A DNA stretch of 64,000 nucleotides from Entamoeba invadens IP1 (lineage: Eukaryota > Evosea > Mastigamoebida > Endamoebidae): NCBI RefSeq assembly GCF_000330505.1, contig NW_004443615.1, positions 162,603 to 226,602 of the forward strand, in the 5' to 3' direction. The notes under the pieces were generated by a model. It saw nothing but the letters and a program-made list of their open reading frames with translations. It did not search any database and was not told the DNA's origin. This document shows positions 41,224 to 52,700 of the stretch, in pieces. The stretch's first letter is position 1; each line of letters opens with the position of its first letter. The position numbers were made by a program, and so were the translations under genes.

Positions 41224-41937
41224 TTACAAGAATGGGGTGTTGAAGTCGTGGTTTCCACGGCTGTCGACTATAACTTCGAACGTAGACGTGTCCGAAGGAA
41301 CAAATGCGCTTGGTGTGAGCGGGCCGAAGATGTCATTTGCAGTAAGTCTTCGCTTTGAGTGAACTTTTGAAATGATTTTCTGGACCATTGATGAAAATAT
41401 ATTTTCGTCATTCTCAAGCGAAACTGATTTACCAAAACTATCTGTTACGACGTCCCACACGTAAAATGGTTGGACGTTAGTCGAGTCTTTAATCGTTTTT
41501 ATCGTGATGTGAAGGACGAAATTATGTTCGATAAGAATGTGTGCCAAAAAGTTGGAAAACGCAGCTTCACGATTTCGACATATTGTGATGAGTGTTTTTG
41601 GTGTTGCGTCCTTTGTTTCCGCTTTTTTATTGAGTGCCTTTGTGTAACACGTTTTGTCGATGTCAATTTCACGGACTCGGTTCATTTTATATTCCAAAAT
41701 GATTGATCGAGTCTTCTGACAGAAGGAGTCTGATATCTCAGACATTGATTCTTCGTTGTAAATAACGTTATCAATTAAAACTTCTTTGCCAATAAGGACT
41801 TTTAGCGCATAGTTTGATTGCTTTGTTTTTGTGAATGTGATGGCGCCTCCGATATACAACACGTTGTACACAAGCATTGCGGTCGATAGAGCCTTTTTGC
41901 TTCGTGACCGGAAGTGGTGCTGCTCTTTTTGGTCCAT
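41224..41937 (-). CDS. Hypothetical protein, 237 aa
   Basis: I do not recognise it. The start is the ATG at 41937. Residues 1-15 are basic (HHFRSRSKKA). The body alternates strand- and helix-like segments (ALKVLIGKEVLIDNVIY; FLAHILIEHNFVLHITIKTI; QPFYVWDVVTDSFG), and the tail ends with a short extended motif (FNTPFL). The layout faintly recalls HORMA proteins of the Atg101 type, but I cannot support that from the sequence. There is no signal peptide. Codon use is host-like. Confidence 0.7.
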   Translation of the reverse strand: MDQKEQHHFRSRSKKALSTAMLVYNVLYIGGAITFTKTKQSNYALKVLIGKEVLIDNVIYNEESMSEISDSFCQKTRSIILEYKMNRVREIDIDKTCYTKALNKKAETKDATPKTLITICRNREAAFSNFLAHILIEHNFVLHITIKTIKDSTNVQPFYVWDVVTDSFGKSVSLENDENIFSSMVQKIISKVHSKRRLTANDIFGPLTPSAFVPSDTSTFEVIVDSRGNHDFNTPFL

Positions 41938-43369
41938 TCAAGTGTTTTTGAGTTGCGTTTTCCTTTTAGTTCAAGTTTTGTCGCAAAGATTATAACGAAA
42001 AATAAAAGGAATAATTGCTCTATTTGTGATTCATTCTATTTGTCGGATGTTAGAACCCTTAAGCGCAAATAGTGGGGAAAGAATAGTAATTAAATCATTG
42101 TGATAATCAACTAATTATATCTTAAGAATCAATAACTCCGTTTTATTTTTTTGGCACCAATATTTGTTGATGACACTAATGATATTTCGGGAATAGAAAT
42201 GAGGTTTTAGATTATGAGAAAAAAATAGAAAGGAAATGGGATAAGTATGGTAATATTATAATTAGAATTTATTATATTTTTTAAAATATAATATAGTTAT
42301 AGTTTATTTTTAATAATATATTTTAATAAATTCAACAATTAAAAAATATAAAATATTTTTATAATTTATATTTATTAAAAAATAAACAAGAAGGTTTATT
42401 TCTTGAAGTGTAATACAACAGCTTGTTAAATATTTCGGGTAGTCTTCAAAAATAAATATTTTTAATTATTTACAACAGAAACAAATATTGTCATTTTTCG
42501 GGTTAATACTATTAAACGCAAATAAATAAAGAATTACATCATACAAACTTCTTACTATAAAAGAAAATTACTAGTCAAACAATTGGTCTTCATTTATTTT
42601 TCAGAACGAAGTTTTTCAGTCTGAGGAATCAACACGTTTGCAAAACAGATTTCGAATACAAAACTCAGATATCAATTGTTTGTGTTGTAAACTTTAAAGC
42701 ATAAATAACAAAGTGAGTTTACAAATAATAATCTAATAACTAATACAATTATTTGATTTAATTAAACTTATACGTACCAGAGTGTCCAAAATAATTAATA
42801 TACGAAAGAGTTAGTGATTTAAAAAAACGATCAAAATTTGGTTCTCATTTTTCAATTCTATTTTTCTAACTTAAATAAGTTCTTTGCAACTTATACTTTG
42901 ATTTTTACTGTTATTTTCTTTTGTGTTTGTTTATTCAAATATGAATTACATAATATAAGCTGGATTACGATTTGTTTATTAAAAAAATATTTATTTTTTT
43001 ACTTCAAAATCAATTAAAGTTACAATCGAAAGAACAATATTAATCAATAAGAATTATAAAATCGTTAATTATTTTATAACAATCAACCAATATGCCATAT
43101 TTGTATACAATTAATAATATCGATCGAGTATTTACACGGAGCTAGACATGTATGGATAATTATTAATTTACATAAATCACTAAAAATCTTGAAAAAGAAA
43201 AAGGATTTTGTTTTTTTAAGTAAAAATATTAAATTATAAATTGAATTGAATTATGGTTAGACAAAAGCTTCATGGAAGCTATTATTTTTAATAAAAATTA
43301 CCACTAAAAAACAATTAAATAGTGTTTTTGTCCAACTTTCATACAATTTGTATAAAAGCAATAAATAAT
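41938..43369. other. Intergenic region, 1.4 kb, AT-rich
   Basis: This lies between two minus-strand genes. It consists of A/T-rich DNA with no believable frame on either strand. I found no copy of the dispersed repeat here. Confidence 0.45.
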
Positions 43370-44137
43370 TCACAATTTGGTCAACACAATAATATTCTGT
43401 ATAGTCTTATCATTCTCATGAATCATTATTGATCCATAAACGACTTCACGGGAAGTCACATAATCTCCAATTCTTTTCCCATAGAAACAAAGACTTTTTT
43501 CGTTAAACACAACACTGTTGTTTTTAAATATAGTTCTGATATATTCTTCTTTCAGTGTTCCTTTTTTCCCTCCACACTCTGTTGTTTCCACAAAGTATCC
43601 CATTTCTAGAACCAAATCAATCAAGAATACCAGTGTCTCGATTATAGTGTTGTTATGTCGTCTTCTGAGAGCTGTTTTTGGTGATAACCCAGATTTCACT
43701 TCAATTTTCATTCTTTCGTCACAACGTTGTTTAATATAACTTTTTACATCAATCCGCATGGATTTGTTCCACACAGAATCAACCATTAATATCTGTTCGT
43801 AAACATTGGCTCGTTTATTTGGTATTCGTAGCGTGATGTTAAACCTCGTGTTGATAAGTGAAAGAAGAACCATTCCTTCGTAGACCTGGAAATTCCTCAC
43901 TTCGATGAACCTTGGTGTTTTATTTAGCGAAGACTTCATGACTGATTTTTGTGTTATCCGATTTATATACAACGAAATTAATTCCATTTCACCACAAAAA
44001 CTGTCGTCATTATTTAATATGATTTTTCTCCAGAGTGTTTTTAAACAGTACAAAAAATCTTTTTGAAACTTTTTCGATCTTTCGTTCTGTTTTGGGCATT
44101 TCTTGAGTAACCTTTTTTTTAATTTGGTTTCAGACAA
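43370..44137 (-). CDS. Hypothetical protein, about 255 aa, 5' end unresolved
   Basis: The frame is open from a TTG at 44137, with no ATG between the upstream stop and that point. The first ATG in frame is at 43987, giving 205 aa, but the 50 codons before it (rich in Lys, with KKFQKDFLYCLKTLWRKI) look coding. So the true start is either a missed short upstream exon or lost. The protein has a basic N-terminus and mixed helices and strands (LSLINTRFNITLRIP; IETLVFLIDLVLEMGYFVE). There is no recognised family, signal peptide or membrane segment. It may be a host gene in early decay at the border of the transposon-rich region. Confidence 0.5.
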   Translation of the reverse strand: MSETKLKKRLLKKCPKQNERSKKFQKDFLYCLKTLWRKIILNNDDSFCGEMELISLYINRITQKSVMKSSLNKTPRFIEVRNFQVYEGMVLLSLINTRFNITLRIPNKRANVYEQILMVDSVWNKSMRIDVKSYIKQRCDERMKIEVKSGLSPKTALRRRHNNTIIETLVFLIDLVLEMGYFVETTECGGKKGTLKEEYIRTIFKNNSVVFNEKSLCFYGKRIGDYVTSREVVYGSIMIHENDKTIQNIIVLTKL

Positions 44138-45426
44138 ATACTTTTTTAAATAAAAGTTGTGGTTTTTACTCGATAATAATTATTTATCTGTATAAATCGC
44201 TGATTACAAAATTTGTTGACTTTTTAGAGCTCGAAAAGTCCTGAACTCACTGTTTTTTGCCATTAAATACGTTGTATTGTTTATAATAATAGGAAAATAA
44301 AGCAATCTATTACTATTTAAAAGTTCCGTTTTCGAAGAAAATAATTCCAAAAAACATTACAGAACCACAAGAAAAGTTGAAAACAATGTATTAGAAAAAT
44401 AATCCATTTTGTTTTAATTATCTTTTTAATTGCTAATAATTTTAACTATTAAATGTATTTGCGAAAACAGAGGTAAAAATAACAAAGTTAAATATAGTTC
44501 AATGAGTAATCTTCTAGATGCAAAGAGCAAAAAGTTTGAATTTGAACAGTTTCGTCAAAACAAAATAAAAATGCCTTTATTTGCAACGATTATTATACAT
44601 ATGTTGGTATTTTTGTCATTCGAGTTGTTCAATTCTCGCTTTGTTTGTTTTTTAAAACTTGGCATGTTAAATCCAAAAGGGGTAAGTATTATTTTTAAAA
44701 GGTAGAAATGTATATCGTTTTATCATATTTTTTTACTTAAGTAGTTATTTAAAGATTTTTGGGAAATCAGTAAAGTCATTCGTTAAATAATAATCACTAT
44801 TTTTAAAATAAAAATTGATGTTGTTGTGTAATTCCAAAATCTCTTAAATAACATTTTACAATTGATCCATTTTTTCATTGGAGTAAGTCTTTTAACTTTA
44901 TTTGGTGGACTTAAAAGTGTTTTAATTTTGTCTAAACATCTAGCATAAAGTAAAACGTGAAAAAAACTCGAAACAAATGGATTTTGAGGACGGTTTACTG
45001 GAATATTATAATCTTTATGGTCCAAAAGGTACCAGATAAAGTTTAAAGACAGACTGTAACTATCAATTATTATTTTTCTGATAGTTTACAATAATCCAAT
45101 TATTGGTATAGTTTTTCATGTTTAAAATTACCTTCCGATTTAAGCATTTAAGTTTATGTTTGTTTACAATAATATATAAATATTAACATTTATATTAAAT
45201 GTTAATATTATGTATTAATTAACTACATATATTATTATAAAAATAAATTATAATTTTGAACAAAATTATCATATTTCTGTTGATAAAAAAAGTTTTTTTA
45301 TAAAACTACCCATTTTTTTAATTTTTTAGTTATTTCAAACTTAAATAAATTTAAATATTGAATGAAACCACTTCAATTTAAGTGCTTATCTCCATTTAAA
45401 CAATTAAAAAACAAATATTTTTCGCT
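44138..45426. other. Intergenic region with a possible decayed coding remnant
   Basis: Mostly A/T-rich. On the minus strand, about 45080-44783 is open for roughly 98 codons without an ATG start and reads like protein in part (NRPQNPFVSSFFHVLLYARC). It may be a remnant of a transposon or lost exon. A plus-strand open frame at 44430-44705 looks like chance. Confidence 0.3.
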
Positions 45427-46098
45427 GTTTTAAGACTGAAGCCAGTCCCAAAAAGTTTTTTTGTCAATTTTAAATAAAAATGTCCCAACTTACGGGAAGA
45501 GATAAGTCCAAAAAATATTAAAATATAACTATTCATAAACTAAATAACCAATAACACAACTGATAACATAAATAAGGTTTAGACCGTTTCACCAATCATT
45601 TTCAAACATTTCAAAATTAATAAATACAGTTGATTTGGTAATATTTTTGAACAAAATAACGGTAAATGTTGCTAACAAACTAAGTGGAAAGTTTATAACA
45701 TTTTTCAAAAATTGATGAGTTAAAAACTAGCTGTCTGAAACTCCACAACTCTATCTTCGACTTACAACACATTTTCATTCTTTGATTTTCGTTGTTTTAT
45801 ATTTTTCAGTTACAATCGTTTGATTCATAATTGTATTTGATCGTTTGGTGCGTGTTCGTTAACACGTTTTTGAACATGTCAAGATGTTTTTTTGTTTATG
45901 TCGTGTAGCAAATAAATAGTTTTGTTAGTTGATGTAATAAAGTATTGTTTCTTAGTTTTTAGCGTGAATCGTTGGCAATCGAATTAATTATTTTTTGTTT
46001 TTGTTTGTAATTTTTGAGTTGTAAAAAAGAAAAAAATCAACCAATCATAATCAATAAATAAGGTTAATATAATAAATATCGTTTCCAGACTGTCTTTA
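45427..46098 (+). repeat. Dispersed repeat, copy 2
   Basis: Same orientation as the copy at 3461-4158. The first 330 bases differ at only a handful of positions, while the 3' half matches in patches (for example GTTTGATTCAT, GCAAATAAATAGTTTT and AAATCAACCAATCA). The end carries a degraded form of the left-end motif (near 46079-46098), supporting terminal direct repeats. It is non-coding. Confidence 0.8.
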
Positions 46099-46473
46099 TA
46101 TTTTTACTGGTAATACAAATCAATAAAAACTAAGTTGTTTTTTAAGTTTATATATTATTTACATATAAAATAACTTAATAACAGTAAATATAGATTTTTT
46201 TATATCCAAATGAGAGAAAATCTTTTTTTATATTTTAAATAAGAACTACAAAAAATGAAAACCTTGATAATTAGTTCAACTTTATAGGCAATTACAGGCA
46301 TCAAACCAAATAAATTATTAAGAATTTTTCTAGGTAAGAAGGAACAATATGAATGCAATATTTTAACTATTTTTTAATAATCTCTTATAGTTTAAACAAA
46401 ATTTGAAAAATTAGTATCTTCTTCACAAAAACTCGAAAAACGGGAACAACTTGGAATGGAACAAGATCGATAG

Positions 46474-47915
46474 ATGGCGGAAGACCAAGAGAGTTTACAT
46501 GTATCAGTAGAGAGTTTAAGGCCAAACCTGTATGAAGGGTGGGGGAAGAAACAAGGAGGAGCAGTGAAGACGTGGAAGAAGCGCTGGTTTGTGTTGAAAG
46601 AGAATCGGTTGTGGTATTTTGCGTCGAAGACGGCGACGTCAGCGAAAGGGTTTATAGAGTTAATACCTGGAACGGAAACAAAAGATGTTAGTGAGAACAA
46701 GAAGTTTATGTTTTCGATCAATTCTCGGAACTTGAAGTTTGTTATAGGAAGTTATATATAATAGAAGAATAGAGTGATTTTTCGAACGGATAGAACAGAA
46801 GAGTGATGAGTAGAGGCCCACGAGTATTTTTCATAGTGACTGAAAATTCGATCGATCATGAATCATTTTTCAATGCGGTACGGAAAGCACTCACGAAGAC
46901 AACACCGACAGCACCTGCTGTAACAACACAAACTAATGTGTCTACGCCAAATGCACCACAAAATTCAGCGAGTGCAGCGCCACAAGCGCCTGTTGTTGCA
47001 ACGGCGCCAGTGACACAAAACACAACGAGTGTATCGATTCAAGGAGCGTTACAGGCGAAATGTGATGGCAGAAAGAATATAGCGAAAGTGAAAGCAAAGA
47101 TCCCATGGTTACAAGCTGAAGGAGAGAATGTAGTTGAATTTTGGAAATATTGGATGGATTCGACACCACAACCTGATGCGCTTGAGCCTGGACAATCGAT
47201 TCAATATATGCTTGTTGTTTCAGGAAACACCGACAAGTTGTCGTGGCGAGTGTATGGCCCACAAGGTGCATTGATTCAAAATATGGTGGATTTCTTTTGG
47301 AATGTTGGTGCACCAGATGAAGAGATAGATCATTTAAACAGTCTTGGGTGTCAAATTAATCCAAGTGAAATTGGGTCATGGATTGACATGAGTGTGANNN
47401 NNNNNNNNNNNNNNNNNNNNNNNNNNNNNNNNNNNNNNNNNNNNNNNNNNNNNNNNNNNNNNNNNNNNNNNNNNNNNNNNNNNNNNNNNNNNNNNNNACG
47501 ACAGTCTGAATCAGATTTAAGCTTGATGCGTGTTAGTACACGAATGGAAAAGGTTAACTCGGCTTTCTCAACTTTGGATTCCCACCAAATTGCAACAAAC
47601 ATTTCAGATACACTTGTCAATCTCCCACCAGTCTACACATACTTCTATTTGTGCGTAATTGTCTCAAGTGATGGGTTCGTAAAAATCAGCGTCTTGGTGC
47701 CTTCACCAAAACAGGACTTGATCTTACAATTCTTGAGCAGTATGGGCGACGTTAAAGAAACACAAATCGCACTACACAACGATATCATGAGTACACTCGG
47801 AACAACTCCACTCTTCGTCGAGTACACGTACCTTAACCAAGGGTATGGGTACGACGTCTACAAAGAGGGCGCAGACGTCCTCGTCCACTACAACCTCGGC
47901 ACAGAATCGCGTTAA
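46474..47915 (+). CDS. PH-domain protein (2 exons, interrupted by an assembly gap)
   Basis: Exon 1 is 46474-46736. A 77-base intron (GTTTGT to TAG) joins exon 2 at 46814-47915. The PH domain is completed only by splicing: exon 1 has NLYEGWGKKQGGAVKTWKKR and WFVLKENRLWYFASK, and exon 2 continues GPRVFFIVTENSIDHESFFNAVRKAL, the last strand and helix. PH domains bind phosphoinositides or proteins at membranes. An Ala/Thr/Pro/Gln-rich linker (about residues 120-180) leads to an unknown domain with KIPWLQAEGENVVEFWKYWM and LSWRVYGPQGALIQ. The 100-N gap at 47398-47497 falls inside it. The frame stays open on both sides, so the real gap differs from 100 by a multiple of three at most. The nominal length is about 454 aa. 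Confidence 0.8.
47398..47497. other. Assembly gap (100 N) inside the PH-domain gene
   Basis: Exactly 100 N bases, probably a placeholder. About 33 residues of the PH protein are hidden, or more or fewer if the true size differs. Confidence 0.99.
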
Positions 47916-49505
47916 TCACTCATTCAAACCAGTTACTTGTTAAACCATTTTTTCTTCTTTCTTTCTCATAATTGTTGACTTTTACAAAACTCGTCTTTAT
48001 AGTAAAGTCTCTCCATAAACCTTATTTATTCCATTAATTTTATTTATTGTCAATTTTTAATAAAAATGTTCCTAACTCACGGGAAAAGATATATAAGCCT
48101 AAAAAAGGATATTATAAATATAATTATTTAAAAATTATTTAAAAAAATAAAACTAATATCTTATACAGGGCTGCAAACCTCAATTAAATAATAGTTTTTT
48201 GAAAAAGAAAAAATGGCATTTTATCTTTTTGGATAAAATAAAAAATCCTATACACAAAAGAATGTTTTTGCTCAATTTGATGAAAATAATCATAAAAATT
48301 AAAAAATATGCTGTTTTGGGAATGTTTTTGAATAATATGCTCAAAATTGCACATTATTCGCTTTTTCAAATAATAAGACCAAAAGTGTTTTGAATAACAA
48401 AAAATAACCAGAAAAAACAAATAAGAAAAATTTAATTATTTAAACCAAAAACTAAAGAAAAATAAAACAAATAACTTTTTGAGAGAAATTTTTTTATTGA
48501 ATGGCATAAATAAATAATATGAAAATGTTATTGGAATTATGTAAAATAAAAATGTCGTCATTACATTTTGTGTTAAAACATGATTTATAATTTAACTTGT
48601 TCAAACCTTCAAGTAATCACTGTTTCATTGTATTTATTAAACACGAATCAATGTATCAAATAAAACACCAAAAGAGTTTTGATACATTTTTCAATTGAAA
48701 CATCGGCATTATTATAACCAAAATATAAAATAAAGTGACTTAATATCTTGACACATATTAATTTATATGACAGTTTGTTGTTTTATATGAAAATTATAAT
48801 AAATAAATTGACATTACAAGGTTGGACGATACCAATTGAATATATTTATTTTTATGTTCATTTGTTGTGTTCTAAACAGCACATTTGATAATAAAAATAA
48901 TAATAGTTTTATTTAAAATTCAATACAACTCGTTAACAACTTTGCATCGAATTATACAATTATTAACAATTTGTTTTGACTCACAAAAAAGTTTATGTCA
49001 TTGTAAAAATACATATTATTTATAATTGGTTATATGTATAATCATTATATAAACACAGTCAAATGGTCACTGAATTGTTTATTGTCACATTATTATATTA
49101 TCAATTATTATTTCAAACAAATTGTTAATGTTGAAGGTATTAGATATTTTAGAGTAATGTCACACCCAGCTTAATTGTTATTTAAACGTACTTATTATTT
49201 ATGGTATTATTTATTAATTTAAAATTATAATTTAATAATATGTTTATTTCCCAAACTAAAAATATTTTAATCTATTCAATTAATAACCACTTATTTATAT
49301 TTGCCAAACGATTCACATAATAAAAGTATTTGGAAAAGTTAATCTACGAAAAGTGTGTTATTTTCAAATGAACTCATAAAACTATTTATTACTGTGACAT
49401 GTAAATTTTAAAATGTATAGATTAAAAACAATCAATGTTTTTTCTTCATATTAATTAAACTATATAAACAAATTAAAAAACTGATTAAACAAGACTTAAA
49501 TTTGA
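47916..49505. other. Gene-free AT-rich region at the start of the transposon-rich half
   Basis: This follows the PH-domain gene. It includes a short piece of the dispersed repeat (about 48046-48130). Overlapping open frames near 48.2-48.4 kb on both strands are low-complexity and not believed. Confidence 0.45.
48046..48130 (+). repeat. Dispersed repeat, truncated copy 3
   Basis: About 85 bases matching the 5' core of the repeat at 3461 and 45427, including a TAAAAATGT...AACT.ACGGGAA.AGATA block, but with several changes. It lies about 2 kb downstream of copy 2 in the same orientation. Confidence 0.65.
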
Positions 49506-51074
49506 ATGAATAACACACCTATGTTTTATTCAAATTATAACACTTTAAGTCGTTCAAGTAGAAAATATGAATTGATGTGTTTAAACGGTTATTGCTATAA
49601 GCATTATTCAAAAGATGAGAAGACTAAACATAGGATTCAAAACGTCGAATCGGTATACATTTGTAGTGCAAATAGTAAAGGATGTTGTTCCGAAGTTATT
49701 TTGTTTGAAGATGGCAATTTTCAAGTAGTAGGGATTCACAATTGTAATTATGATCATTTGAACATGTTAAAGATTAGATCTAATCATCAAATATGTTATT
49801 CTATTATTGAAGAAAATTTGGTTAATTAAATCCCGACAAATACTCAATTTGTTGATAAACAATCCAAAATATATGAAAGACGAAACAAAAACGCGTGATT
49901 ATTACCTTCCATTTATCAAGAAAATACAAAGCAAGTTAATTGGACCGCTTCCAGTAGATTTTGATTCATACAACTTACCAGATTATTTGAAACACATTTC
50001 AAGAAAAGAAAACGTTTATGATGATAACACCATTTTATTATTTCACGACTCAAAAATACAAGATCAAACCGAACCACGTTTTTTAATCTATTCGTCTGCA
50101 TTTCGACAAACTGTTGCAAAAAAGTCTTCAGAATTTTTCGGAGATGGAACTTACAAAATCGCTTCATTGATTATACAATGTGTGTACACTATCCATGCAC
50201 TCATTGACAAAATTACATTTCCAGTCGCTTTTGTTTTTTTCCAAATGAACAAAAATCAACATTCTAAAAAGTATTCAATGTAATCAAACCCTTTATTTGT
50301 TACAATGAAAGTGGTATTTTGAAAACAGAAATATTTTTTATGTATGATTGTCAACCATCAGCTTTTCTTAGTGCTCAAAAAGTTTTTTCTTGTTCGATTC
50401 GTATTTGTTTTTTTTTTACATTAAACAAGCACTTTGGAGGAAAGTTGCTGAAGTTGGTTTATCTATCAGATACACTCAAGAACCATTGGTTCATCTTTGG
50501 GTAAGACGTCTGATGTCACTTTTTTGTTCCCGATGAAAAAAATTAAAAAAAAAGTTTTGATAAATGTTTTTAACAGCTTGCTTTTGATAACAAATTTGGT
50601 TTGAATGGAAATGATGCTGAAATTTTTTTTTTGAAAATCGTAAACTATTACGAACATCAATGGTTGTTGACCGAAGAACACATCAAAAGATATTGCCAAT
50701 TCAAACAACCTGACAGAACAAACAACAGAAGTGAGGGCTACCACAGCGGATTATCACAGCTTGTTAACAGAATACATCCAAACATCAACGTTTTAATTCA
50801 AATGTTAAAACAAATTGAGAATGTTGCTTATTCAAATTATATTTCATATTTGAATGGATCACTAAAAACTTCAATACCCAAAAATGTACAAGAATTTTAT
50901 CTTCAAATTGATGAAATCAACAACAAAATGAACGATGGATTGTTTTTATCTGAACTTTCGTATTTGGATTCAATTTCCATTAAATACACAAGCTTTTATT
51001 TTGTGTGTAAAGCAACTAAAAAATCTTCAAGTTATAACTCGATAAAAATAAGCAAAAAATGCTTAAAGATATGA
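49506..51074 (+). pseudogene. Mutator-like (MULE) transposase remnant
   Basis: Three frames together cover one decayed transposase. The N-terminal part (49506-49829) has a FLYWCH-like zinc finger, with cysteines around YICSANSKGCCSEV and a closing HNCNYDH. The middle part (49807-50283) has FGDGTYKIASLIIQCVYTIH, the MULE catalytic 'DGTf' motif with first Asp. A short stretch near 50420-50520 reads QALWRKVAEVGLSIRYTQEP in another frame, the usual region after the third acidic residue. The last part (50601-51074) has DRTNNRSEGYHSGLSQ, the conserved C-terminal 'RTNN..EgwH' motif. At least three frameshifts separate them, so the copy is dead. No terminal inverted repeat could be assigned with confidence. 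Confidence 0.82.
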
Positions 51075-51430
51075 TTCTAATTTCCGAAACTTAATGTAAC
51101 GACATCCAATTAAATCAAGAAGAAATGTTTAACTCTACAATACTGGAAATAACACAAACTGAATTATCTCTCGTCGACAATGAAATGTCAAAAAGTGTGA
51201 GTATCGATGTTGATGGAAACACAACGTTTAAAACAATAAAAATAATTATGTTTATGTTTACCCTGGCAGACATTTTTTTGCCGAGCTTTGTGTTTTTTGA
51301 AAGCTTTTTGTTCCAAAAGAACACTTTATATTTTTTAAGTATCCCGTTTTTGTCAACGAAACAGGCCTTTGTTAAAACCAAAAAACAATAAAAGAAAAAA
51401 AAATATTTTTAAATTTAAAAGTCGAATTAA
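51075..51430. other. Region 3' of the MULE remnant
   Basis: Two overlapping open frames on opposite strands (51115-51391) are of similar length and neither shows a known motif. They may be the tail of the MULE copy. Nothing else is visible. Confidence 0.3.
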
Positions 51431-51503
51431 ATTAACGAAGTATAGGGGTCATATAAATTGGTTGTTTTCCATCAATTAGTTGAAGATTTTGGTAGAACTT
51501 CGA
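51431..51503 (+). repeat. Left arm of a 73-base inverted repeat pair
   Basis: This matches the reverse complement of 55437-55509 almost perfectly over 73 bases, apart from a two-base indel (AG at 51439-51440). Likely the left terminal inverted repeat of a transposon of about 4 kb. Confidence 0.85.
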
Positions 51504-52700
51504 GAACTTAAAAATGTAATTTTTATTGAATAATTACGATATGTTGCTTTCCATCAAAAAAGGAAAAACCTAATCTGCACTTTTGAGAAACGGTACAAAA
51601 ATATTATAACGTTCTAATTATATAAACAATTTGAACTATTTATAATAATAGATAAATATAAATAATCTATATTTAAATACAATAAAAATAGTTTAACAAT
51701 GAAACATCAAGAAAAACAATCATTAAATAGACTTCCTTAATCAGTCATACTGTTATAATAATCGACAGTGGAAAAAAGAATCCTCTCAATCTACGATTCG
51801 TGGAAGGCAAAAGACCGTCTTGAAATAATAGTCAGTGCCTTCAAGCAATCAAAAATAACTTTAAGTCTGCTATTTTCGACAAACTTATTGTCCGTATCGT
51901 CATGGCGGACTTGTTGTCTGTACCATTTTCAGACATTGATTGTTTTTTTGTTCATTTAGTTTCATTCACAGTTCAACTCTTACTTTTTTATTAATATTAA
52001 ATTGTTTCATTTTCAATATTTTTTACATGATTTATTGTAAAAATACAATTTTTTCGTATCATCATTTAAAATAATTTTAAAATAATTGAAAATATATTAT
52101 TTAAAAATATTTCACAATAATTAAAAAAATTAATCAATACAATTTTAAAATCGAACGACTAAAATACAAAATACAAAAAACAAAATACAATATTGTATTT
52201 TTAAATATGTGTAAATAAAATTTATTTTTACAGTTCAAAATTAACACTGATTTGTATTTTTCAAGTTAAAAAACATTTACAATTTGGTGTTTTGCAATAT
52301 TTCAAAAAGCATTATTTTACATGTTACGAATTTAAGTGTCTGGTATTTTACAATTTACGTTTCAAAAAATAAAGAAATACAGATCTTGATTTAAAAATAA
52401 TATTTTAAAAGCAAAATCAATACATTTTTATTTTTAAATAAAAACACGATTTAACATTCTTTTTAGGATTTTTTTCATTTGTGAAAGTTTTCTTTTTAAA
52501 CTTAAATAACAATTGAATATAAACTATACATTGGGGTTTTGATGTTTGTAAACAAAAATAACTTTACAATTATGATTGAATAATATATTTCGGGGAAAAT
52601 TAAATGATAAAATGTTAATATATTATTGATTGTTATATTAAAAATTAATTATTTTGTCAAGAAACACGAATTATTGATAAAAAAGAAACAAGTTCTTTAA
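51504..52700. other. AT-rich interior of the inverted-repeat-bounded element
   Basis: This contains the inverted fragment of pogo transposase at 51760-51905. The rest is A/T-rich with no coding features. Confidence 0.45.
51760..51905 (+). pseudogene. Inverted fragment of a pogo transposase
   Basis: About 145 bases, roughly 85-90% identical to the reverse complement of 52862-53016, encoding the same LSIYDSWKAKD.LE.IVSAFKQS segment. It lies opposite in direction to the main pogo copy only 1 kb away, and its first half is better matched than its second half. It is a remnant only. Confidence 0.8.

Noticed and set aside
41224..41937. Atg101/HORMA assignment for the 237-aa protein
   Set aside because: Only a faint resemblance in two short segments; not enough to name it.
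44430..44705. Plus-strand 91-codon open frame
   Set aside because: No ATG start context, no motif, composition like intergenic DNA.
48184..48420. Overlapping open frames on both strands
   Set aside because: Low-complexity Lys/Ile/Phe-rich translation of A/T-rich DNA.
50319..50504. Separate small gene inside the MULE remnant
   Set aside because: It lies in the broken transposase, and the transposase-like reading in another frame (QALWRKVAEVGLSIRYTQEP) is better.
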